In this document: piece by piece, positions 31,643 through 42,500 of the stretch | Position numbering within the stretch: position 1 is the stretch's first letter | Layout of the letters: each line of letters opens with the position of its first letter | Assembly: GCF_008017755.1 (NCBI RefSeq) | Contig: NZ_VRTS01000005.1 | Location: forward strand, 1 to 64,000 | Reading direction: 5' to 3' | Length of the DNA stretch: 64,000 bases | Source of the DNA: Alkalisalibacterium limincola | Lineage (GTDB): Bacteria; Pseudomonadota; Gammaproteobacteria; Xanthomonadales; Xanthomonadaceae | The notes under the pieces: generated by a model | What the model was told of the DNA's origin: nothing | What the model saw: only the letters and a program-made list of their open reading frames with translations | The model's database searches: none | Position numbers and translations under genes: made by a program

Positions 31643-32520
31643 GCCCGACCTACGACCCGCGCCACCTGCGCCATGCCTTTGGCCGGGCGGCGACAAGCTA
31701 CGAGGCCGCCGCGGTGTTGCAGCGCGAAGTCGAGTCACGGCTGCTCGAGCAGCTGGACTACCTCGACGACCGGGTGCCCGGGGTCGTGCTGGACGTGGGA
31801 TCAGGCCCCGGCGGTGCCTCGGCGGCGATGAGGAAGCGCTGGCCGCGCTCGCGCGTGGTCGCGCTCGACATGGCGCTGCCGATGCTGCGCCAGGCCGGGC
31901 GCAAGTCCGGCTGGTGGCGCCCGTTCTCGCGCGTGTGCGCCGATGCCGCGCGCCTGCCCTTCGCCGACGGCAGCGTCGAGGTGATCTTCTCCAACCTGTG
32001 CCTGCAGTGGTCGCAGGACCTGCCGGCCACGCTGACCGAGTTCCGCCGGGTGCTGCGCCCGGAGGGGCTGCTGCTGTTCTCCACCTTCGGGCCCGGAACG
32101 CTGGCGGAGTTGCGCGAGGCCTTCGCCGCCGCCGACGAGGTGCCGCACGTGAGCGCCTTCGCACCGATCCAGGCGGTCGGCGACGCCTTGGTGCAGGCGG
32201 GCTTCCGCGACCCGGTGGTCGACACCGACAGCTTCACGCTGACCTATCCCGACCTGATGACGCTGATGCGCGAGCTGCGTGCGATCGGCGCCACCAATGC
32301 GCTGGACTCGCGTCGCCGCAGCCTGACCGGCAAGCGTCGCATCGGCGATGCCGAGGCCGCCTACGAGGCGCACCGCCGGGACGGCGTGTTGCCCAGCACC
32401 TGGGACGTGATCTACGCCCAGGCCTGGGGCCCGAAGCCCGGTGCGCCGCGCCGCGAGGCCGGTTTCGACGTCGCCAGCATGCCGGTGGCCGGCATCCCGA
32501 TCCGTCGCAAGCCGCGCTGA
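31639..32520 (+). CDS. bioC: Malonyl-ACP O-methyltransferase
   Basis: A SAM-dependent methyltransferase that masks the malonyl carboxylate so that fatty acid synthesis can build the pimeloyl chain. 293 residues. The SAM motif I is VVLDVGSGPGG (about residue 50), then VVALDMALPML, and FSNLCLQWSQDL (typical of BioC). ATG 31639 overlaps the bioH stop (ATGA). It is the last gene of the operon, 97 bp before pepN. Confidence 0.95.
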   Translation: MSPTYDPRHLRHAFGRAATSYEAAAVLQREVESRLLEQLDYLDDRVPGVVLDVGSGPGGASAAMRKRWPRSRVVALDMALPMLRQAGRKSGWWRPFSRVCADAARLPFADGSVEVIFSNLCLQWSQDLPATLTEFRRVLRPEGLLLFSTFGPGTLAELREAFAAADEVPHVSAFAPIQAVGDALVQAGFRDPVVDTDSFTLTYPDLMTLMRELRAIGATNALDSRRRSLTGKRRIGDAEAAYEAHRRDGVLPSTWDVIYAQAWGPKPGAPRREAGFDVASMPVAGIPIRRKPR

Positions 32521-32617
32521 TCGATGGACTCCACGCCGGGCCGCGCGGCGGCGCGCGTGAAGCCGACGCGGCGGGGCCACATGCTAGCCTGATCCACCCG
32601 TCCCACCCGATGTGAGC

Positions 32618-35205
32618 ATGAGCGCAGCCCCCGTCATCCGCCTCTCCGAGTACCGTGCGCCGGCATGGCGCGTGCGCCATGCCGAACTGGAGTTCGACCT
32701 GGCTTTGGAGGCCAGCGAGGTGCTGGCGCGCCTGCATCTGGAACCCGATCCGGCGCAACCCGGGCTGGCCATCGAGCTGGATGGCGAAGACCTCGAATTG
32801 CTCTCGGTCCGGCTCGACGGCGAGGACCTGCCCGACGACCGCTTCGAGCACGGCCCGACCGGCCTGCGCGTCGAAGGCGTGGATCGCGCATGCGTGCTCG
32901 AAACCCGGGTACGCCTGCGCCCCGACGACAACACCCGGCTGGAAGGCCTCTACGCGAGTCGCGGCCTGTTGATCACCCAGTGCGAAGCCGAGGGCTTCCG
33001 CCGCATCACCTTCTTCGCCGACCGCCCCGACGTGATGGCCACCTGGCGCACCACGCTGCGCGCGGATGCCGAACGCTTCCCGGTGCTGCTGGGCAACGCA
33101 ACCGGGTCGAGGCTGGCCGCCTCGAGGATGGCCGCCACTTCGCCACCTGGCACAACCCGCACCCGACGCCGGCCTACCTGTTCGCGCTGGTCGCCGGGCA
33201 GCTGCAGGCCGTCACGCGCCAGATCACCACGGCCGACGGCCGCGAGGTCGAGCTGGCGGTGTGGGCTGCGCCCGCCGACGTGCCGCGCTGCGGTTTCGCG
33301 CTCGAGGCGGTCGAGCGCGCGCTGCGCTGGGACGAAGAGCGCTTCGGCCGCTGCTACGACCTCGACGTGTTCAACATCGTCGCCGCCCAGGACTTCAACA
33401 TGGGCGCGATGGAGAACAAGGGCCTGAACATCTTCAACGCCCGCTTCATCCTCGCCGACCCCGATACCGCCACCGACCTGGACTACCTGGCGATCGAGGC
33501 GGTCATCGGCCACGAGTACTTCCACAACTGGTCCGGCAACCGGGTCACGCTGCGCGACTGGTTCCAGCTCTCGCTCAAGGAGGGCCTGACGGTGTTCCGC
33601 GACCAGGAGTTCACCGCCGACCTGCATTCGCGCGCGGTCAAGCGCATCGAGGACGTGCGCCTGCTGCGTGCACGCCAGTTCGCCGAGGATGCCGGCTCGC
33701 TGGCACACCCGGTGCGAACCGCGCAGTACAGCGAGATCAACAACTTCTACACCCTCACCGTCTACGAGAAGGGTGCGGAAATCGTGCGCATGCTGCACAC
33801 GTTGCTGGGCGAGGAGGATTTCCGCGCCGGGCTGGATCGCTACTTCTCCGACAACGACGGCCGCGCGGCGACGGTCGAGGACTTCCTGGCCGCCTTGTCG
33901 TCCGCCTCCGGGCGCGATCTCGACGCCTACCTGCAGTGGTACGCGCAGTCGGGCACGCCCCGCCTGGAGGTCGCCGGCACCCAGGTGGACGGGCGTTTCC
34001 AGCTCGATATCCGACAGCACACCCCCCCCACCGATGCGCAGCCCGAACCCGCGGCATTGCCATTGCCCTTGCGCATCGCGCTGTTCGACGCCGATGGCAA
34101 GTCGTTGCCCCTCGACGACGCGCAGGTGGAGGGGGGACGACTGCATGGCGACCTGCTGGAGATCGACGGCGAGCACACACGGCTACGGATCACTGCCGGA
34201 CCCCTGCTGCCCTCGCTCAACCGCGGGTTCAGCGCGCCGGTGAAGGTGTCCTTCGACTACAGCGCCGCCGAGCTCGGCCGCCTGGCCCGCATCGAGTCCG
34301 ATCCGTTCAGCCGCTGGGAGGCCGTGCAGCGCCTCGCCGCGCAGGCGATGCTGGGCGGCGACCGCAGCCTCGCCGACGCGCTGAGCGATGCGTTGGGCGA
34401 CCTGCTCGAGGATGACGCGGCCGACCCGGCGTTCGTCACCGAGTGCCTGGCGCTGCCGGATTTCGACACGCTGGCCGAACAGGTGGAATCCATCGACGTC
34501 GACACGCTGGTGGCGGCACGCGAAGACCTGCTCGAGCGCCTGGCCGAAGACCATGCCGACCGCTGCGAGGCGCGCTACCACGCCCTGGCGGAATCGGCGC
34601 GTGGCGGTATCGAGGGGCCGGCGATGGCCGCGCGCGGTTTGCGCAACGCCTGCCTGGGCTGGCTCACGCGACTCGACCCGCTGGCCGTGGCGGCGCAGGC
34701 GCAGTTCAACGGGGCCGGCGGGATGACCGAGCGCCTCGGGGCCCTGCGCGCGCTGGTGCATTTCGACGCGCCTGCCGCCCAGGCCGCACTCGAGAGCTTC
34801 CGCAGCCGCCATGGCGACGACCCGCTGGTGACCGACAAGTGGCTCACCCTGGTCGGCACCCGGCCGGCCACGGAGACGCTCGACGACGTGACCGCCCTGG
34901 TTGCGTCTCCCTACTGGACACCCTCCAACCCGAACCGCGTGCGGGCGATCATCGGCAGCTTCTCGCGCATGAACCCGGTCGCATTCCATCGCGCCGACGG
35001 GCGCGGTTACGAGCTGCTGGCGGAGCATCTTCCCGCACTCGACGACACCAACCCGCAGCTGGCCGCCCGCCTGCTGGGCGCCTTCGAAAGCTGGAAGCGG
35101 CTCACCGGGCCGCGCCGCGCACTGGCCCGCGCGCGCCTGCAGGCACTGCAGCCGCGACTGCGATCGCGGGACTGCCAGGACCTCCTCTCGCGGCTGCTCA
35201 GCTGA
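32618..35205 (+). pseudogene. pepN: Aminopeptidase N (M1), frame broken by one missing G near 33098
   Basis: A zinc metallo-aminopeptidase of the cytoplasm. The first ~160 residues (MSAAPVIRLSEYRAPAW... to AERFPVLLGN) are in one frame and the rest in another. Restoring one G near 33098 gives GNGNRVEAGRLEDGRHFATW, the conserved M1 sequence, and a protein of about 862 residues. Present are the substrate motif MGAMENKGLNIFN, the zinc site HEYFH followed by NRVTLRDWFQLSLKEG, and a C-terminal helical domain to LLSRLLS. An in-frame GTG at 32612 is an alternative start. This gene is usually intact, so a sequencing error is the likely cause. Confidence 0.92.
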
Positions 35206-35303
35206 ATGGCGTTCAGTAAATTGTTGCCAGCCAAAGAAAAATTCAGAACAGATTCACTCCCGGGCCCCGAGACTGGCTGTGGGAGATCCGAGGACCTACG
35301 CTT

Positions 35304-36647
35304 ATGATCCGCCGACTGTTCATCGTTGCCGTGAGCCTCGCCGCGCTCACCGCCTGCACGACCTACAACAGCGGCTACCGGCATTATTCGCCAGCCCAGG
35401 CGGGCTACGGCGACTATTACTATGCGCCGGATCCCGGCCCGAGCTACTACTCTCCGGGCTACCTGCACTATCCAGCCTACTACTCGCTGTACTGGGGGTT
35501 CGACCGCCATTACTACAGCCGCTGGCACAGGCCGCACTTCCACTACGGCGTGACCTGGTTCCCGAACGACTGGTTCGCCTTCAGTGCGGTGCACCGCTAT
35601 CCCGGCTACAGCTATTGGCATCCCTATGCGCCGTATCGCTACAGCGCCTGGGACCACCGCTTCGCCTGGCACCACTACTCGCCGCCGCCGCGCTACCGCT
35701 ACCGGTCCGCGCCGCGCTACGGCCACCCCAACAACGAGCGCCACATGCAGCGCGAGCACCTGGCTGCCGCGAACCCGCAGCGCATGCCCGCAGTCGGCGG
35801 CCCGCGCGGCCGCAGCGCGGTGGGCGCCGCCGCGGCACAACGGCAGGCGAGCGACGTGCAGCGTTCGGGCTATCGTCCGCAGGCGGCCATGACGGACGCC
35901 ACGCGCAGCGCGCCGCCGGGCGCCGGCGAAGCACGCATGCGCCAACAGGCTGGCGAGGCCCGCAGTGCCGTGCTTCGTGATGAGGCTGCCCGCGCACGAC
36001 CGGCGCTCCCGGCACGCCAGCCGGTCCAGCGTCCGTGGCAGGAGACCCAACCGACACCGCGTGCACGCACCGGCATCGCGCCGGATGCCGCCCCGCCGCG
36101 CAACATCCCCGACCGCCGCGACTCGCAGATGCCGCGCCAGGTCATGGGCGAGGCTCGTGGCGCCCCGCCGCGCCAGGTGACCGGTGGCCGCATGCAGCAG
36201 GACCCGCGTGTCGGCGAGGCACCGCGTGCCCGTCAGATGGCGCCTGCGCCGACGCAGCAGCAGCGCATGCCTGTTCGCCAGGCACCGCAGGCCGGGCAGG
36301 TTCCGCAGGGCCGTCAGGAGATGCGTCAGGCGCCGCAAATGCGCCAGGCACCAGCGCAGGCCCCGGCACGGGCTCCGGTCGCACCGCGTCGCGACGCGAT
36401 GCCGCCCCGCAATACGTCGCCAGCCGCGCCGCAGCCGCGCATGCAGCAGGCGGCCCCGGCGCGTCCGGCTCCGGCACCGGTCCAACAGGCACCGGCCCGC
36501 CAGGCGATGCCGGTGCGTTCGGCACCGCCACCGGCACCGCCCGTACGCGAGTCGGCACCGCCGGCGCGCCAGGCGGCGCCGCCGACGCGCCAGAGCGTGC
36601 CGCGTTCGAGCGGGCGTGCACGCGGTTCGTTCGATCCCGAGCCCTGA
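35304..36647 (+). CDS. Low-complexity lipoprotein (Tyr/His-rich then Pro/Arg/Gln-rich), unknown function
   Basis: A 447-residue exported lipoprotein. The signal peptide ends in LAALTAC (lipobox, Cys18). Residues about 20-145 are extremely rich in Tyr, His, Trp and Pro (for example RHYYSRWHRPHFHYG), giving a probably compact or metal-/surface-binding part. Residues about 150-447 are a disordered-looking stretch of Pro, Ala, Arg and Gln with repeated short units such as RQAPQ, QAPAR and PAPAP. No enzyme domain is seen. A strong terminator follows at 36664-36686, so it is monocistronic. Confidence 0.8.
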   Translation: MIRRLFIVAVSLAALTACTTYNSGYRHYSPAQAGYGDYYYAPDPGPSYYSPGYLHYPAYYSLYWGFDRHYYSRWHRPHFHYGVTWFPNDWFAFSAVHRYPGYSYWHPYAPYRYSAWDHRFAWHHYSPPPRYRYRSAPRYGHPNNERHMQREHLAAANPQRMPAVGGPRGRSAVGAAAAQRQASDVQRSGYRPQAAMTDATRSAPPGAGEARMRQQAGEARSAVLRDEAARARPALPARQPVQRPWQETQPTPRARTGIAPDAAPPRNIPDRRDSQMPRQVMGEARGAPPRQVTGGRMQQDPRVGEAPRARQMAPAPTQQQRMPVRQAPQAGQVPQGRQEMRQAPQMRQAPAQAPARAPVAPRRDAMPPRNTSPAAPQPRMQQAAPARPAPAPVQQAPARQAMPVRSAPPPAPPVRESAPPARQAAPPTRQSVPRSSGRARGSFDPEP

Positions 36648-36663
36648 GCCTGACTGCCACCAG

Positions 36664-36686
36664 AACCCCGGCCGCCGGCCGGGGTT
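36664..36686 (+). terminator. Terminator hairpin of the lipoprotein gene
   Basis: AACCCCGGCC and GGCCGGGGTT form a perfect 10-bp stem with a 3-nt loop, 17 nt after the stop codon. The U-tract is short (GGTTGCG), as is common in this GC-rich genome. Confidence 0.7.
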
Positions 36687-36763
36687 GCGCGTCCGCAGAA
36701 CTCGTCGCATGATCGCTACTCGGCGACTGCTGACACGCTACGTCAGGTTCTGACAATCGACGA

Positions 36764-36905
36764 CGCCGTCGGCAAGTCTGCACCGCTTGTCCGGCGCCCG
36801 GCACTGGTCCCCTGGACTCCCCCTGTTCCAAGACCGTCGGGCGCCGGCATTTACCTCTCCAGCGGTAAACGCAAAGGGCCGCCCCATCGGGCGGCCCTTT
36901 GCGTT
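36764..36905 (+). ncRNA. Candidate small RNA with C-rich loop, upstream of mnmG
   Basis: Prediction from structure only. A 10-bp perfect stem (36791-36800 with 36838-36847) encloses a 37-nt region in which TGGA/TCCA can pair around a CTCCCCCTG loop. Then TTTACC/GGTAAA (36850-36869), and a 17-bp perfect terminator stem (36868-36905). A -35-like CTGACA (36730) and a -10-like GACAAT (36752) at 16-nt spacing would start transcription near 36764. No ribosome-binding site or plausible reading frame is seen. Strand and limits are tentative. Confidence 0.4.
36868..36905 (+). terminator. Strong (probably bidirectional) intrinsic terminator
   Basis: AACGCAAAGGGCCGCCC pairs over 17 bp without mismatch with its complement across a CATC loop. 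The outer part is A/T-rich on both sides, so it can end transcription in either direction. It separates the 36690-36867 region from mnmG. Confidence 0.75.
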
Positions 36906-36914
36906 GTATAGGGT

Positions 36915-36990
36915 GGCCGGGAACCTCCCCCAAGGTTCCCGGCCGTGATCCCGCGAGCAGCCAAGGTCGGCCCCTGTTCCAATACCGACT
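36915..36990 (+). other. Two further hairpins with C-rich loops before mnmG
   Basis: GGCCGGGAACCT (36915-36926) pairs perfectly with AGGTTCCCGGCC (36933-36944) around the loop CCCCCA. GTCGG/CCGAC (from about 36966 to 36989) closes a loop that contains CCCCTGTTCCAA, a 12-nt string also found at 36820-36831 inside the preceding candidate RNA. Beyond these, the rest of the 428-bp gap to mnmG holds only the mnmG promoter. Confidence 0.5.
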
Positions 36991-37060
36991 CGACGCGTGC
37001 AGCGCCTGCGCTGCGGGAGCAAAGTGAATAAAGCATGAAGCGTGCCAACTTTCGCCGGAT

Positions 37061-37066
37061 TAGAAT
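37061..37066 (+). promoter_or_regulatory. -10 box of mnmG, implying a leaderless or near-leaderless mRNA
   Basis: TAGAAT (5 of 6 consensus positions) ends 9 nt before the mnmG ATG, and there is no Shine-Dalgarno sequence between them. Transcription would begin about 3 nt before the start codon. The -35 region is poor. Confidence 0.45.
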
Positions 37067-37075
37067 GCGACTCCT

Positions 37076-38966
37076 ATGAGCAGCGATTTCCACCGCCATG
37101 ACGTCATCGTCGTGGGCGGCGGCCACGCAGGCACCGAAGCCGCGTTGGCAGCCGCCCGCGCGGGCGCGCGCACGCTGCTGCTCACGCACAGCATCGAAAC
37201 GATCGGGCAGATGAGCTGCAACCCGGCCATCGGCGGCATCGGCAAGGGGCACCTGGTGCGAGAGATCGACGCGCTGGGTGGCGCGATGGCCCGCGCGGCC
37301 GACCTGTCCGGCATCCAGTGGCGCACGCTGAACTCGCGCAAGGGTCCGGCGGTGCGTGCGACGCGCTGCCAGGCGGACCGCGCGCTGTACAAGGCCGCGA
37401 TCCGCCGCCTGGTCGAAAGCCAGCCCAACCTGAGCCTGTTCCAGCAACCGGTCGACGACCTGCTGGTGGAAGGCGACCGCATCCTCGGCGTGCGCACCCA
37501 GTTCGGCGAGGATTTCTTCGCCCCCACCGTCGTACTCACCGCCGGCACCTTCCTCGCCGGCCGCATCCATGTCGGCCAGGCGCAGAGCGACGGGGGGTCG
37601 CGCCGGCGACCTGCCGGCCACGACGCTGGCGCAGCGCCTGCGCGAGCATCCGCTGCCGGTCGGACGCCTGAAGACGGGAACGCCGCCCCGGCTGGACAGC
37701 CGCAGCCTGGACTTCGCCGCGATGGCCGAGCAACCCGGTGACGATCCCCGTCCGGCGTTCTCCTTCCTCGGCAGCCCGGCGGACCATCCGCGCCAGGTCA
37801 GCTGCTGGATCACCCACACCTCGGCGCGCACCCACGACATCATCCGTGCTGCGCTCGACCGCTCGCCGATGTTCTCCGGCCAGATCGAGGGTGTCGGCCC
37901 GCGCTACTGTCCCTCGATCGAGGACAAGGTGGTGCGGTTCGCCGACAAGGACTCCCACCAGATCTTCATCGAGCCCGAGGGCCTGGACTGCACCGAGATC
38001 TACCCCAACGGCATCTCCACCTCGCTGCCCTTCGACGTGCAGCTGGCCCTGGTGCGCAGCCTGGCCGGCTGCGCCAACGCGCACATCACCCGACCGGGCT
38101 ACGCGATCGAGTACGACTACTTCGACCCGCGCGGCCTGAAGGCCTCGCTGGAGACGCGTGCGATTTCCGGGCTGTTCTTCGCCGGGCAGATCAACGGCAC
38201 CACCGGCTACGAGGAGGCGGCCGCGCAGGGTTTGCTTGCCGGCCTCAACGCCGCGCGCCAGGTGCAGGGTCTTCCCGCCTGGGTGCCGCGGCGCGACGAG
38301 GCCTACCTCGGTGTGCTGGTCGACGACCTGGTGACCCACGGCACGACCGAGCCGTACCGCATGTTCACCTCGCGCGCGGAGTACCGGCTGCAGCTGCGCG
38401 AGGACAATGCCGACCAGCGCCTGACCCCGGTCGGGCGCGCGATGGGCCTGGTCGATGACGACCGCTGGGCCCGCTTCGAGGCCAAGCGCGAGGCGATCGA
38501 GGCCGAGCAATCCAGGCTGGGCGCCCAGTGGGCCACGCCGGGCAACGCCCTGGGCCGCGAGGTCGAGGCGGTGCTGGGCGTGCCGTTGAGCCGGGAGACC
38601 ACGGTGCTTGAGCTGCTGCGTCGCCCGGAACTGGACTACCGCGCCCTGATGCGCGTGCCGACGCTGGGCCCGGGCGTGGACGATCCGTGCGTGGCCGAGC
38701 AGGTCGAGATCGGGGCGAAGTACGCCGGCTACCTGGACCGCCAGCGCGAGCAGATCGACCGCCAGCGCCGCAACGAGGACTTCCCGATCCCGGATGGCTT
38801 CGACTATGCCGGCGTGACCGGCCTGTCCTCGGAGGTGCGTCAGAAGCTGGAGGCCACGCGCCCCGGCACGCTCGGCCAGGCAGCGCGCATCAGCGGCGTG
38901 ACCCCGGCGGCGATCTCGCTGCTGCTGGTGCACCTGGTGCGCCAGTCCCGCCAGCGCGTCGCCTGA
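37076..38966 (+). pseudogene. mnmG: tRNA uridine-5-carboxymethylaminomethyl(34) synthesis enzyme MnmG, frame broken by one extra G
   Basis: An FAD enzyme that, with MnmE, modifies U34 of several tRNAs. The N-terminal part ([20 protein letters not shown], then [32 protein letters not shown]) is in one frame up to AQSDGG. The rest ([20 protein letters not shown] to the C-terminus, with GTPPRLD and [11 protein letters not shown]) is in another. A run of six G at 37592-37597 has one G too many; removing it gives 629 residues, the usual MnmG length. This is a highly conserved gene, so a homopolymer sequencing error is the likely cause. Confidence 0.94.
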
Positions 38967-38973
38967 GGCATCG

Positions 38974-39549
38974 ATGAAGCGCGAGCACGACCGCCACCTG
39001 CGTGAACTGATCCGCCGCCGCGGCTTCGCACGGCGCCTGCTGCGACCCCTGCCGCGCCGGGCCAACGTCGCGCGCTATCCGGTCATCAAGTGGTTCGCCG
39101 AGCACGCCAGCAAGCGTCCATTCCTGTGGTCGTTCAAGCGCGAGCACGTGATGCCGGCCCTTTACGGCGGCGCGATACTGGCCTTCCTGCCGCTGTTCGG
39201 CGTGCAGTTCCTGGCCGCCTTCGGTGCCGCGCTGCTGCTGCGTTGCAACCTCACGATCACGGTCGGCCTGCAGTTCATCACCAACCCGTTCACCCTGCTG
39301 CCGATCTACGGCTTCACCGGCTACATCGGCAACTCGGTGATGCGCATGCTGGGCCTGGGTGGCGAGCTGGGTTTCCTGCTCGGCGGGGCCAACGCACTGG
39401 TGGTCGGCGGCATCATCGTCGGCGTGTCGGTGGCGCTGCTGGCGGACATCGCCTGGCGCATCGCGGCATGGGAAGCCAGTCGTTTCCGCGCGCGCATGGC
39501 CGAGCTCGAGGCCCTTCGCCAGCACGACGAGCGACACGACAACCAGTAG
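38974..39549 (+). CDS. DUF2062 domain membrane protein
   Basis: A 191-residue protein. It has a basic N-terminal region (REHDRHLRELIRRRGFARRLLRPLPRRA), then the DUF2062 segment with three helices, including ALYGGAILAFLPLFGVQFLAAFGAALLL and FITNPFTLLPIYGFTGYIG. The NPxT-xxPxY pattern is the family hallmark; the role is unknown. It starts 8 nt after mnmG and probably shares its mRNA. A charged C-terminal tail follows. Confidence 0.87.
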   Translation: MKREHDRHLRELIRRRGFARRLLRPLPRRANVARYPVIKWFAEHASKRPFLWSFKREHVMPALYGGAILAFLPLFGVQFLAAFGAALLLRCNLTITVGLQFITNPFTLLPIYGFTGYIGNSVMRMLGLGGELGFLLGGANALVVGGIIVGVSVALLADIAWRIAAWEASRFRARMAELEALRQHDERHDNQ

Positions 39550-39566
39550 CCATCAGCGCACCGGCG

Positions 39567-42500
39567 CTAGCGCTCCAACCGCCAGTTGAGCGCGGCGCGG
39601 CTTTCGGTGCCGGAGGCGATCTCGATGTCGAAGCCGCGCCCCAGCAGGTACTTCAGCGTCAACACCTGGCCATCGCCCAGCAGCGACACCCCGTAGCTCA
39701 CCAGCAGGCGCGGCGAGAGGTACTTGCCGATGCTCAGGGTGGCGCCTCCCAGGGCGCGCGAATCGGCGACGCCGACTTCATCCAGGCCCAGGCGTGCGCC
39801 CATCTGCTCGGCCAGGTAGTTGCCGCCGGCGCCCAGCGCCAGCGCCGCCGCACCCAGCTGCTGACCCTCTTCGCCGCTGGCGGTGCGCAGCGGTCGACCC
39901 AGCACCAGCCAGCTCATCGCCTCGGTGTTGTCCATTGGCGGAGTGGAGAAGATCTCGGTGGTCGGACGTCTTGCCGTGCCGCGCACGCGAATGCCGACGG
40001 TGTGGTTCTCGAAGCTGCGCTGCGCGACCAGGTCCAGCGTCGGGTTCTCGATCGGGCTGCTGGCCCAGGCCAGCCGTCCGTTCTCCAGCCGCAGGTCCTG
40101 TCCGTAGGCGGTGTAGTCGCCGCTGACCCCCAGCGCACCGGTCGCGGTGGTCGCACGCCCCGTCACCTCGCGCACCCGCAGCTCCCCGGTCAACTCACCC
40201 TCCAGCCCGAAGCCGACCAGCTCGACGTCATCGCCCAGGGCGACGGTCACCAATGCATCGATCGGCATGCGGGGGCCACCGGCGGGCTCGACGGGGTCGA
40301 CCACCACCACGTCGGGTGAGGGCGACGTGGTGGATTCAAGCTGCTCCAGGTCCAGCCGCGCACTGTCCACGTCCACGCGGCCGCGCACGTGCAGGCGATC
40401 AGTCACCACGACCTGCAGGTCGGGCGACACCACGGCGCGCAGCTCGGGCAGGTCCGCGGCGAGGAAGTCGGCCCCCTGCACCTCGATCTCGATGCGTCGC
40501 GGTTCGCCCTCGCCGGTGCTGGCGATCTGGCGACCGGTGATGGTGATGGTGCCCTCTCCGGAATGCAGCTCTCCCTCGAGGATCGCCTCCCCACTGCCGT
40601 CGCCACGCAGCAGCACCTGGCTGCCTTCGAGGCTGATGCCCAGTGCAGGCAGCTCGGCACTGAAGTTGCGCAGGCCCGCGTCTCCGGAAATACGCGGCGC
40701 ATCCAGCGTGCCCGCAACCGCCAGGCGTCCAGAGAGCTCACCCTGCGGTACCACGATGTCGGGCGAGAAGAGTTCGACGAAGGCCAGGTCGCTGACCTGC
40801 ACCTGCAGGTCACCCTCGAGCGCAGCCTCGTCATCGCGGTCGAGCCGGAAACGACCGCGGGCATAGTCCTCGCCGGACAGTCGCAGGTCCAGGTTCGCAT
40901 CGATCCGCTCGGAACCCAGGTCGACCTCCAGCAGCAGTCTCTGATAGGTCAGCAGTTCCCGCGTACCCGCTTCGCTCAGGCGCACCACCCCGCCCTCGGA
41001 CACGACCCGGGCATTACCCACCACTTGCCCGTCCTGCTGCGTGAACTCGGCATCCACGTCGACGATGCCTTCGACGTGGAAGTCCACAGCATCCTCGGAC
41101 AGCCATGGGTCAAGCATCGCCAGCGGCAGGTCGCGGGCCTCGACCACGGCACGCTCGGGCCAGTCCGCCTCGACACAGGCCCTCGCGGTCGCGGCACTCA
41201 GGCACGCGCGTGACAGTCGGGCACGGCCGTCCCCGACGACGAAGTCCGCCGGCGCCTCGAGTTGCCAGGGCGCTCCGCGCGGCGGTGCGTAGCGCAGCGC
41301 CTGGAGTTCGCCGGCCAGCTCCCCGTCGCTGCGCCGCGTGCTGGCCGCCATGTCCAGCGTCCCCACCTCGCCATCGGCCTGCAGCGCGATCTCGGCCTGC
41401 GCCAGCGACCCCTCGACCTGCGCCTGCAGCGAATCGAGCGCCACGCCGCCCAGCACCGCGCCGCCGAGGCTGGCGTCGAGGCGACCGCGTGCGCCCTGCC
41501 CGGGGAGTTCGCCGCGTACCCGCAGGGTTTCGACCTCGTGATCGCCATACCTGAGCGTGGAACCGCGCAGGTCCGCCTGGATGTCGGGGCTCTGCGCCGG
41601 CCCGGCCAACGCCACCTCGCCGCGCACCACACCGGCGGCGTCCGGCAACAGGTCCTGCAGTTGCAGCGGGTCGAGCTCGAAGGCCAGGTCCAGTACCTCG
41701 CCAATCGCCCCGCCGCCGCGGATGCGGCTGGCGCCGATGCCCAGGGCCAGGGTCACGTCCCCTCGATCGCCGCGCCAGTCCAGTGCCGCCTGGCCCGAAA
41801 GCGCGCGGCCACGCAGCTGGCCGCCGATATCGTCGAGCTCGACCCGGGCATCCACGCCCTGGTCGTCGCGGGCCTGGCCCTGCGAACTCAGGGCCGCGTC
41901 GATCCGCCCGGGGAAGTCCGGATTGAAGTAGCCCGGGTCGAAGGCCTGCAGGCGGGCGTCCAGCGTCCAGGCCAGCACCGGGGACCAGGCCACCTCACCC
42001 GAACCCACCACATCGCCTCCGGGCACATCGGCACGCAGTGTGTCCAGCCGCAGCCGCTCACGGTCACCTTCACCGCGCAGCTGCAGCGTCGCCTGTTCGC
42101 CGTCGCGTTCGAACGCGGTCGTCCCCTCGATGCGCCAGGCATCGGGCTCGCCCTCGACCGCCAGGCGACCATCGATCGTCAGCGGCGCCTGTTCTTCCTG
42201 GCGAATCACCACGCCCTCGATGAGCGCCTGAAGATCAATGTCGCCGGCGCCACCCGCCAGCGCCGCCTGGCCCTCCAGCCGCACGATGCCTTCGTAAAGG
42301 CCCAGCACCAGCGGCTCGAGCAGCAACACCTCACCGGTCCATTCCACGGTCGAGGGCGCGATGTCGATCTCCATGCCGTCACGTTCCACGCGCCCCTCCA
42401 GATCGGCACGCAGGCCTGCGCCGCGCGCCTGCAGGCGGGCCACGACCGGCGTATCGTCCTCGGCGCCGAACAATCGCGGATTGACCGGGCCGGCGTCGAG

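Noticed and set aside
35206-35303. Terminator or sRNA in the pepN-lipoprotein gap
   Set aside because: The 98-bp gap is AT-rich for this genome but holds no hairpin; it more likely contains the lipoprotein promoter.
36648-37076. Replication origin beside mnmG (gidA)
   Set aside because: mnmG lies near oriC in some gammaproteobacteria, but no DnaA boxes (TTATCCACA) or AT-rich unwinding region are seen, and dnaA, rpmH or mnmE are absent.
37592-37597. Programmed ribosomal or transcriptional slippage at the six-G run in mnmG
   Set aside because: mnmG is not known to use slippage, and eight or more other genes in the window show the same kind of indel, so sequencing error is more likely.
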